A stretch of DNA of 5,034 bases from Gammaproteobacteria bacterium UBA3532 (GTDB taxonomy: Bacteria > Pseudomonadota > Gammaproteobacteria > Enterobacterales > UBA3532), in contig DFOV01000099.1 in assembly GCA_002376965.1 (NCBI GenBank), positions 628 to 5,661 of the forward strand. Direction: 5' to 3'. Below are positions 1-4,958 of this stretch, piece after piece (position 1 is the stretch's first letter; each line of letters starts with the position of its first letter). A model generated the notes under the pieces. The model worked only from the letters and a program-made list of their open reading frames with translations, was not told the DNA's origin and did no database searches. A program made the position numbers and the translations under genes.

Positions 1-500
1 ACCCCAACAAAGCGCTGGATCAGTGTAAGAAGTTGCTTCAACAGGCTTTCCTGCTTGATCAGTAACGCGGGTTCACTTAACGGTTGTACCAGGTCGTTGA
101 CCGCATCATTCACTTTGTTTGATGCGTCCTGCAGCGTTTCAACCGTATCTTTCAAGTCTGGATCGTGATGCAGCATCTCAGCCAATCGTGTCGGCGCATC
201 ATCAAGCCATTGATAAAGAGACGGCCCAGCCAAAGCGATCAACCCAATAGATATGGCCACACTCAGCACAATCATACTTAGCGAGCTAACCAGCCGAGGA
301 ATGCCAATACGAACGAGAAAAGCGACAGCAGGCGATAAAGTCAACGCCAGCAGGATAGAAAGGAAAACGGGAAACAGCAGCTCATGAGCCAAATACAGGC
401 TGCCGACAACCAGGATAAAAAGCACCAAAGGTATGCCCCATGCATATGGCTTCAACTCCTGTAAATGTGAGATGCGATCCTCCGATTGCTGCTTCGACAC
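1..500 (-). CDS. AI-2E/PerM-family membrane protein, 5' part (runs off left edge)
   Basis: Translating the minus strand from a GTG at 500-498 gives 166 uninterrupted codons to the window edge. Predicted membrane segments lie at about residues 21-40 (starting AWGIPLVLFILVV), 41-63 and 71-92, followed by a polar, amphipathic stretch at 93-166 rich in Asp, Glu and Lys. Two closely spaced hydrophobic segments, a third, then a long soluble insert is the N-terminal pattern of the AI-2E transporter/PerM family (PF01594, about 350 residues), so roughly half the protein is outside the window. Members are inner-membrane proteins; some export small molecules or act as Na+/H+ antiporters, and the substrate here cannot be told. 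The GTG start is chosen because an in-frame TAA lies two codons upstream (506-504) and an AGG-containing weak ribosome binding site precedes it by about 7 bases. A later in-frame TTG (codon 16) is a less likely alternative. It follows the M48 gene on the same strand after a 212-base gap, so it may have its own promoter. Confidence 0.85.
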   Translation of the reverse strand, partial: MSKQQSEDRISHLQELKPYAWGIPLVLFILVVGSLYLAHELLFPVFLSILLALTLSPAVAFLVRIGIPRLVSSLSMIVLSVAISIGLIALAGPSLYQWLDDAPTRLAEMLHHDPDLKDTVETLQDASNKVNDAVNDLVQPLSEPALLIKQESLLKQLLTLIQRFVG

Positions 501-520
501 TTTTTAGCCTAGCACTTTTT

Positions 521-574
521 ACGTTTAGAAGGCAAATTACATTTAGAAGGCAAATTACGTTTAGAAGGCAAATC
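521..574. repeat. Three tandem copies of an 18-bp unit
   Basis: Units lie at 521-538, 539-556 and 557-574, with consensus ACGTTTAGAAGGCAAATT on the plus strand. Copy 2 differs at one base (ACA for ACG) and copy 3 only in its last base. The array ends 20 bases upstream of the GTG start of the AI-2E family gene, so it lies in that gene's leader or promoter region. The near-identity of the units indicates recent slippage or active maintenance. On the plus strand the unit is six codons long and makes an open frame reading FRRQIT repeatedly, but nothing else supports a gene there. Confidence 0.95.
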
Positions 575-575
575 G

Positions 576-600
576 CTCAGCGGTACCCAGTATCGCTGAG
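576..600. repeat. Short inverted repeat, 7-bp stem with 11-base loop
   Basis: CTCAGCG at 576-582 is the exact reverse complement of CGCTGAG at 594-600. The right half is also the start of the longer inverted repeat 594-705, so the two structures are mutually exclusive. No T-run follows on either strand, so it is not a recognisable intrinsic terminator. Confidence 0.6.
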
Positions 601-705
601 TAACTGGATATTTCTGGAGCAAACATCTGCTGCATGGATGCAGCAGCTGAGCCATCAAGGATGATTTCACGGCGTTTTGCGCAAGAAATGTCCAGTTGCT
701 CAGCG
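594..705. repeat. Long imperfect inverted repeat (27-base arms) between M48 and transporter genes
   Basis: The left arm 594-620 and the reverse complement of the right arm 679-705 match at 23 of 27 positions. In a plus-strand RNA two of the four differences become G-U wobble pairs, so 22 consecutive bases pair before the first true mismatch; in a minus-strand RNA the same positions are A-C mismatches. The 58-base loop contains a second, perfect hairpin (627-646). The element begins 7 bases after the stop codon of the M48 gene. No terminal T-run, target-site duplication or transposase was found. It may be a structured RNA, a processing or 3'-end signal, or a small palindromic mobile repeat. 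Confidence 0.75.
627..646. repeat. Perfect 9-bp inverted repeat nested inside 594-705
   Basis: CTGCTGCAT (627-635) and ATGCAGCAG (638-646) are exact reverse complements separated by GG. As RNA the two innermost pairs would open to give about a 7-bp stem with a six-base loop; as DNA it is a near-continuous dyad suitable for a dimeric regulator. It sits at the tip of the larger inverted repeat. Confidence 0.7.
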
Positions 706-712
706 AGCCCCA

Positions 713-1582
713 TTAGCGCAAGGCACTATTAAAACGCATTTCCAGGCTTTTACCCGAAGCCGAGCCTAAACTGGTTGCGGCTGAATCCAGCTTGTCCAAG
801 CGCTGGCGCGGTGTTGGATGCGTCGCCAGCATCAAAGATAACATCCCATCCTGGCTGCCGCGCTCATCCAGTTTTTGCAGCACATCAAACAAGGCAAAGG
901 GATCGTATCCGGCTTTCTGCAAAATAAAGATAGCTTCATTGTCGGCATGATATTCAGCCCCCTTGCTCAAACCACTGGTAAATACAGATTTCGCCCCATT
1001 AGCAACCTTTTCTACATATTTCGGCGCTAATTGGGGAGAATCACTACTTTCGTATAACAACACCCCAGTATCCACAAGCGCGCTAAAGCCGCCACTTTTT
1101 TGAATTTCTTTTAGATGATGCTTCTCAACCACGTGGGTAATTTCATGCGCCAGTACGGCAGCCAACTGCGCTTCATTCTCAAGCACATTCAACAAGCCTT
1201 GGGTCACGAAAATATAGCCGCCCGGTGCAGCATAAGCATTGATCGCTGGATGGTTAATAATACCAAAGCGCCACGGCAAACCCGGCCTTTTACTGTGGGA
1301 TGCTAGGTAACGCCCCAGTTTATTAATATATTGTTGTTGCTGATTGCGCGTTGATAGCGGTGCCGCGCCAAGCAGTATAGCCGCGGCTTCACGACCAATA
1401 GCCAGCTCTTCGCTTTCAGATTGGCTAAAGCTTTTTGTAAGATTCGAGCCGATATTGATCAACTTTTGAGTATCAATACTCATATTGCCAACATCAATGG
1501 TTTCACAGCTGGATAACAGCAATGCAGCGCCAATGACAAACGAATGAAATAGTGACATGGGCTTACGAGAAAAGCGTCGCAT
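713..1582 (-). CDS. M48 family zinc metallopeptidase, predicted lipoprotein
   Basis: The product is 289 residues. The N-terminus has basic residues, a hydrophobic stretch (about 10-23) and a lipobox LSSC with Cys26 as the predicted lipidated residue; position +2 is Glu, so outer-membrane sorting is plausible. The catalytic zinc motif HEITH is at 146-150, and the third ligand is probably Glu210 in GAEYHAD, with Asp214 giving the Glu-x-x-x-Asp pattern typical of M48. A THPTPRQRLDKL segment (254-265) matches the conserved HP-x-P-x-x-R region of these enzymes. The size and the absence of TPR repeats place it nearer the short LoiP/YggG type than full-length BepA. Such enzymes degrade or help mature outer-membrane proteins in the periplasm. 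Its ATG shares one base with the TAA of the SH3 gene (TAATG at 1584-1580), indicating translational coupling. The family call is very secure; the actual substrate is unknown. Confidence 0.95.
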   Translation of the reverse strand: MRRFSRKPMSLFHSFVIGAALLLSSCETIDVGNMSIDTQKLINIGSNLTKSFSQSESEELAIGREAAAILLGAAPLSTRNQQQQYINKLGRYLASHSKRPGLPWRFGIINHPAINAYAAPGGYIFVTQGLLNVLENEAQLAAVLAHEITHVVEKHHLKEIQKSGGFSALVDTGVLLYESSDSPQLAPKYVEKVANGAKSVFTSGLSKGAEYHADNEAIFILQKAGYDPFALFDVLQKLDERGSQDGMLSLMLATHPTPRQRLDKLDSAATSLGSASGKSLEMRFNSALR

Positions 1583-2031
1583 TATTTGAGCCCCCCTTCT
1601 TGCGCAAAGCGCTCAGCTGCATATGGGGTAGCCGTATATCTGTCGAGCGTATCGAGTTGCCGGTAGTTCGGTGAAGCTTGTTGGATAGAAGCCTTATCCA
1701 GCCCTTTGACGCCAGTGGCCATGGTTGGCGATGTCTTACCCGATAAGACATTCGCTGCCTGGCCGATACCACTAGAGCCCTTGGCATAGCTGGCGCTAAA
1801 TTTCACATGAAGCAATCGAACCCAACCTTGTACGCCTTGATATGTCACGGGATACCAGCCCCCTTGGCGCTCGCCAACGCTAACAGCCGAGTTTTTAGTC
1901 AACTTTTTCAAGGTTGAGGCACTCTGTTGCGGGCCTGACTTCAAATCAGTATTGCGAACTAAATACCCCGTTTTAGCCTGAAGCAGACTTGGGATAACGA
2001 CCAGCCCAAAGATCAACAGCCACTTTTTCAT
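1582..2031 (-). CDS. Exported SH3b-domain protein
   Basis: From the ATG at 2031 the product is 149 residues. It has a signal peptide (MKKW, then a hydrophobic run to LLQA, predicted cut after Ala19), then a bacterial SH3 domain of SH3_3 type at about residues 21-77, shown by the VRNTDLKSGP entry strand, the GERQGGWYPVTY core and the closing GWVRLLHVKF. A low-complexity Ser/Gly/Thr linker follows, ending in a Tyr/Gln-rich tail with AERFAQEGGLK. Bacterial SH3 domains bind peptidoglycan or protein partners, so a periplasmic adaptor for the M48 peptidase encoded next is likely (inference). An in-frame GTG at 2034 gives one extra residue, but ATG is preferred because AGGGGA (2042-2037) stands 5 bases from ATG and only 2 from GTG. 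The stop overlaps the M48 start by one base. The two genes form an operon, probably with the cyclase represented by the remnant upstream. Confidence 0.9.
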   Translation of the reverse strand: MKKWLLIFGLVVIPSLLQAKTGYLVRNTDLKSGPQQSASTLKKLTKNSAVSVGERQGGWYPVTYQGVQGWVRLLHVKFSASYAKGSSGIGQAANVLSGKTSPTMATGVKGLDKASIQQASPNYRQLDTLDRYTATPYAAERFAQEGGLK

Positions 2032-2036
2032 CACAT

Positions 2037-2042
2037 TCCCCT
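2037..2042 (-). promoter_or_regulatory. Ribosome binding site of the SH3b gene, overlapping the cyclase remnant stop
   Basis: AGGGGA reads 2042 to 2037 on the minus strand, 5 bases before the ATG at 2031. It decides the start codon against the GTG at 2034. It shares two bases with the TAG (2043-2041) that ends the cyclase remnant, an arrangement expected of adjacent operon genes. Confidence 0.75.
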
Positions 2043-2157
2043 AGCATTGAGGCCTATACGGCTCATACAGCCGCACGGCCTGATGACGGCCTTTTAAATG
2101 AAACTCACCATGATCAATATAGTCGAAATTATCGCCATATTGGAGCTCGCTTATCAT
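2041..2157 (-). pseudogene. Remnant of class III adenylate/guanylate cyclase C-terminus
   Basis: Minus-strand codons from 2157 to the TAG at 2043-2041 encode 38 residues. The segment FDYIDHGEFHLKGRHQAVRLYEP has the D-x-GE-x-x-LKG-x-x-x-x-V-x-x-Y pattern found at the end of class III nucleotide cyclase domains. An in-frame TAA stands immediately upstream of the ATG (2160-2158), and no cyclase-like sequence can be read beyond it, so everything but the tail is missing. Bases 2059-2104 are identical to 4989-5034, the tail of the cyclase-like gene at the right edge. The stop overlaps the SH3b Shine-Dalgarno, so this was probably the original end of the operon's first gene before the protease segment came between. 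A weak GAGG ten bases upstream of the ATG means a 38-residue peptide could still be made, but no independent function is apparent. Confidence 0.65.
2059..2104. repeat. Direct repeat copy 1 (cyclase 3' end)
   Basis: 46 bases identical to 4989-5034 and in the same orientation. The match stops at 2058 on the left; on the right it reaches the window edge in the other copy, so the true length is at least 46 bp. Both copies lie in the same reading frame of cyclase C-terminal sequence. Together they bracket about 2.9 kb containing the protease gene. Confidence 0.95.
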
Positions 2158-2281
2158 TTACTTGTTGCCTCGCAATAAGATTAGCTGGAACCCGACACAC
2201 AACGAACACCCTTGTAACTCATTGTTTTAATTATAAAAGAAACCTTATCATCCAGCATTATTCATGCCACCTTAAAAACAC

Positions 2282-2310
2282 TTGATATGGGATATATTTC
2301 CCAATAGACT
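2282..2310 (+). promoter_or_regulatory. Candidate sigma-70 promoter of the protease gene
   Basis: TTGATA (2282-2287, five of six to TTGACA) is followed after 17 bases by TAGACT (2305-2310, four of six to TATAAT), about 55 bases before the protease ATG. The stretch is AT-rich. A near-palindrome occupies the spacer. Other -10-like hexamers (TATAAA at 2319-2324 and 2325-2330) lack a good -35 partner. Confidence 0.4.
2289..2302. promoter_or_regulatory. Possible operator: near-palindrome in the promoter spacer
   Basis: GGGATATATTTCCC is a 14-bp dyad with one mismatched pair (positions 5 and 10). It lies wholly between the proposed -35 and -10 elements, where a bound dimeric regulator would block transcription. 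No known regulator consensus was recognised. Confidence 0.3.
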
Positions 2311-2355
2311 CAAATTTATATAAATATAAAGGCCTTCACGCGCCATCAACAAAAC

Positions 2356-2360
2356 AGGAG
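2356..2360 (+). promoter_or_regulatory. Ribosome binding site of the S1 protease gene
   Basis: AGGAG with a 6-base spacer (TTTAAG) before the ATG at 2367. This strong, well-spaced site fixes the start, and the encoded N-terminus is a clear signal peptide. Confidence 0.85.
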
Positions 2361-2366
2361 TTTAAG

Positions 2367-4952
2367 ATGAAGAAATTATGGCACTGTTTGACACTGCTCA
2401 TGCTTGGTGGAGCTATTCTCCAACCATCCTATGCAAAAAATGATGATAAGGAGGCTTCCCCCTCTACCGATACCCGCATCATAGGCGGTACAGACGCCCA
2501 AGTTGGTGACTGGCCGTTCATAGTATCCCTCACCAGCAAGGATATGCCCCCAAGCGAAGGCCACAACTGTGGAGGCTCGCTGATCCGCTCAGATGTCATC
2601 CTCACGGCGGCCCATTGCGTTGATGGACGCGCGCCTGAAAGCTATGATATTTGGATTGGCCAGACCAACCTTATTGAAGCAGAAACCGAAGGACAAAAAC
2701 ACACAATCAGTAAAATATTCGTGCATGAACTGTATGGCTCCTCTCGACTACAGTACGATATCGCGCTAATTTTCCTGGAAACCCCATCAGACCAACCAAC
2801 CGTTCCACTTTTTTCCAACCAGCTATCGCCACTCATTGAAAATGACTCTCTAGAAGTCGCAGGCTGGGGGCTTACCGATATAAATAACGATACGGTTCCA
2901 TCGGCTTTACAGGAAGTAACACTGGATTACTTCTCACCTGAAACCTGTCAAGCTGCTTATGGCGACGTCATCACACCAGACATGCTCTGTGCAGGCAAAC
3001 TCCAGGGCGACAAAAGCCCCTGTTATGGTGACAGCGGCGGCCCACTGGTGGTTGAGCGCGACAACGAACTACTCCAAGTGGGGATTGTTAGCTGGGGCGC
3101 GCAATGTGGCCAACGCAACAAATCCGGCGTATTTGCCCGCGTCAGCTATTTTTCAGGCTGGATAGATAAACACCTAAATGGACAACCACCTCAAACCTTC
3201 AACAAAATCGACTTTGAAAGCGGCAGTATCAGTGACGCACCAATCACTCTTGAGGGAGCAGCCGATTGGCAGGTAGTGAATGCTGGCTCAGACAGTGCCT
3301 TTAGCCTGCAGGCTCCATCAGACTTGGGGCACAATGAATACGCCGCGTTCGGCTTAAAAGTCAGCAGCGGCGATAACCAGATCCTGAGTTTCGATTATTC
3401 CGTCAGTTCAGAAGAAGGTTTCGACTTTCTGGAACTTTATGTCAATAGCCAACGCAAGGGGGCCTGGTCTGGAAATAATGATTGGAACAAATACGCCGTA
3501 CAACTACCTGAAGGAACTCACGACCTGTTGTGGGTTTACCGAAAAGACGTTGTACTTTCAGACGGGCAGGATAGCGCCTGGGTTGACAACATTGCGATCG
3601 GCGAAATGCTTGATTCTCACTACTATACTATGGATTTCGAGAATGGCTTTTTTCTACCCGGCAACAAGGTTTCAATTGTAGAGTCTTCCTGGGAGGTATC
3701 CGAACAATTTCAGACCGAACAAACAGGCCAATTCAGCTTAGCTTCTGCTCCAGGGCTAGATGACGACGAATCATCAAAACTCGAAATTATAGCCAATACA
3801 ACAGAAGGCTTTCTCACATTTGATTATTTAACCAGTACTGAGTATGGCTACGACTTTCTGGAGCTCTATATTGACGATCAACTTTTTGGTTCATGGAGTG
3901 GCGATGAAGAAGTGTGGAACACATTTACGACCTTCTTAGAAGAAGGGCAACATAAACTCACCTGGATTTACAAGAAGGACTATATCGTTTCTAGCGGCGT
4001 CGATAGAGCGTTTATCGACAATATCCGTATCCCGGTGTCCAGCATTGCCACCCCCTATACTGAACTGGATCAAACCGCTGATGGCCAGGCCGATATTGTG
4101 TGGTGGAACAAAAATACCCAAGCCCTGTGGCTCTATGCTATGAGCGGTAGCACGATTATGGCTTACGATGGACTGCCATTTAACTCAAACTACCGCCCCT
4201 TGGTTCGGGGCGATTTCAATGGCGACGGCAACAGCGACTTGCTATGGCGGGAAGGCGACAATGTCGGCATGTCCATGTATTTTGGCAAACATGAATTGTC
4301 AAACCAGGTTATCGAAACGATTGGAGCTGAGTGGATGCTTATTTCCGTTGGCGACTATAACGGCGACGGCAGCGACGATTTGCTATGGCGAAATAATCTA
4401 ACCGGTATCCTTTGGCAGTATTTACTTCAAGGTAGCAACATTATATCCAGCAAAAAAATAGCGACACTCAGCGATCCCAACTGGCGCATCATTGCCAGCC
4501 GCGACCTCGATGCAGATGGCAAAGACGACATTCTATTTCGACACAGCGAAACAGGCAGCGTTTGGAAATATATGATGGATGGCAGCGCGATTATCCAGAG
4601 CAAACAGGTCATTATAGCGGGTGGCGAGTGGATGCTGGCAGCCGTTGGAGATTTCGACGGCAATCAACAGGCCGATCTGCTATGGCGCAATGTTGTCACA
4701 GGTAAGAACTACGTTTACCTCCTCGACAACGGCGAAGTCAATTGGAACCAACGTGGTGAGATTAGCCAATTTAGCGACCAAAACTGGAATGTTGTAATGG
4801 TGGCAGATTTTAATGGCGACGGAAACGACGATATTCTGTGGCGGCACCAAGGCGACGGACGCAACTACACCTACCAGATGGACGGAATGCACTTTTCCGG
4901 CTCAATGGTCAATACCATTGCAGACCTCAACTGGAAAGTAGTTCCCCAGTAA
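2367..4952 (+). CDS. Secreted trypsin-fold (S1) serine protease with two beta-sandwich and six FG-GAP-type repeats
   Basis: The 861-residue product begins with a Sec signal peptide (1-23, ending PSYA) and a short propeptide (24-37). The S1 catalytic domain is at about 38-267: mature N-terminus IIGG after Arg37, His83 (TAAHC), Asp131 (YDIAL), Ser223 (GDSGGP). The six mature-domain cysteines fit three standard pairs: 68-84, 194-208, 219-247. Chymotrypsin position 189 aligns to Ser217, with glycines at 244 and 254, so the pocket resembles chymotrypsin rather than trypsin. Two homologous beta-sandwich repeats follow (279-413 and 419-556), each with DFLELY, a W-SG turn, a W-x-Y-x-KD strand and a closing [WF][VI]DNI. 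The C-terminal part (566-861) holds six aspartate-rich D-x-D/N-x-DG repeats, about 47-52 residues apart, of FG-GAP/VCBS type, likely a calcium-binding propeller for substrate or surface attachment. The fifth loop (DFDGNQQAD) has lost one acidic residue. No GlyGly-CTERM or autotransporter tail is present; secretion beyond the periplasm, perhaps by type II, is inference. Confidence 0.95.
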   Translation: MKKLWHCLTLLMLGGAILQPSYAKNDDKEASPSTDTRIIGGTDAQVGDWPFIVSLTSKDMPPSEGHNCGGSLIRSDVILTAAHCVDGRAPESYDIWIGQTNLIEAETEGQKHTISKIFVHELYGSSRLQYDIALIFLETPSDQPTVPLFSNQLSPLIENDSLEVAGWGLTDINNDTVPSALQEVTLDYFSPETCQAAYGDVITPDMLCAGKLQGDKSPCYGDSGGPLVVERDNELLQVGIVSWGAQCGQRNKSGVFARVSYFSGWIDKHLNGQPPQTFNKIDFESGSISDAPITLEGAADWQVVNAGSDSAFSLQAPSDLGHNEYAAFGLKVSSGDNQILSFDYSVSSEEGFDFLELYVNSQRKGAWSGNNDWNKYAVQLPEGTHDLLWVYRKDVVLSDGQDSAWVDNIAIGEMLDSHYYTMDFENGFFLPGNKVSIVESSWEVSEQFQTEQTGQFSLASAPGLDDDESSKLEIIANTTEGFLTFDYLTSTEYGYDFLELYIDDQLFGSWSGDEEVWNTFTTFLEEGQHKLTWIYKKDYIVSSGVDRAFIDNIRIPVSSIATPYTELDQTADGQADIVWWNKNTQALWLYAMSGSTIMAYDGLPFNSNYRPLVRGDFNGDGNSDLLWREGDNVGMSMYFGKHELSNQVIETIGAEWMLISVGDYNGDGSDDLLWRNNLTGILWQYLLQGSNIISSKKIATLSDPNWRIIASRDLDADGKDDILFRHSETGSVWKYMMDGSAIIQSKQVIIAGGEWMLAAVGDFDGNQQADLLWRNVVTGKNYVYLLDNGEVNWNQRGEISQFSDQNWNVVMVADFNGDGNDDILWRHQGDGRNYTYQMDGMHFSGSMVNTIADLNWKVVPQ
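3201..4034 (+). repeat. Two tandem beta-sandwich domain repeats inside the protease
   Basis: Residues 279-413 and 419-556 align over their whole length. Shared landmarks are DFE near the start, LSFDY/LTFDY, GFDFLELY/GYDFLELY, a W-SG turn followed by W-N, an acidic EG-x-H stretch, W-x-Y-[RK]-KD, and WVDNI/FIDNI at the end. The pattern resembles jelly-roll or MAM-like accessory domains found in many secreted bacterial hydrolases. Divergence between the copies indicates an old duplication. The binding partner is unknown. Confidence 0.8.
4062..4949 (+). repeat. Six FG-GAP/VCBS-type repeats at the protease C-terminus
   Basis: The repeats end their aspartate loops at Asp576, 624, 671, 721, 770 and 822, giving spacings of 48, 47, 50, 49 and 52 residues. 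Each loop is followed by a hydrophobic [IL]-[LV]-[WF]-[RW] strand. Loops 2, 3 and 6 keep the full NGDG core, loop 4 is DADG, and loops 1 and 5 are degenerate. Six to seven such blades would close a beta-propeller. The underlying DNA is also repetitive (GGCGACGG recurs at 4218-4225, 4361-4368 and 4816-4823). Confidence 0.8.
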
Positions 4953-4958
4953 CAGTAT

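Noticed and set aside
440..664. Plus-strand open frame of 74 codons with repeated FRRQIT
   Set aside because: It overlaps the 5' end of the AI-2E family gene on the other strand, has no convincing ribosome binding site, and its repeat content is simply the 18-bp tandem array read in frame.
594..705. Integron attC site or insertion sequence
   Set aside because: The arms lack the attC core triplets in the right arrangement (RYYYAAC / GTTRRRY not met), no target-site duplication flanks the repeat, and no integrase or transposase is encoded nearby.
1563..1787. Minus-strand open frame overlapping the SH3b and M48 genes in another frame
   Set aside because: It lies across two well-supported coupled genes, shows no family features, and is a shadow frame.
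2080..2104. Hammerhead-ribozyme-like CTGATGA followed by GAAAC in the repeated segment
   Set aside because: The bases between the two motifs do not form the required stem, and the segment is explained by cyclase coding sequence on the minus strand.
2041..2157. Independent small protein of 38 residues
   Set aside because: It has an ATG and a weak GAGG, but its sequence is the tail of a cyclase domain and it shares 46 identical bases with the gene at the right edge, so a remnant is the better explanation.
4168..4401. Plus-strand open frame inside the FG-GAP region in another frame
   Set aside because: Its Thr/Ala-rich composition is a by-product of the repeated GGCGACGG codon tract; the protease frame fully explains the region.
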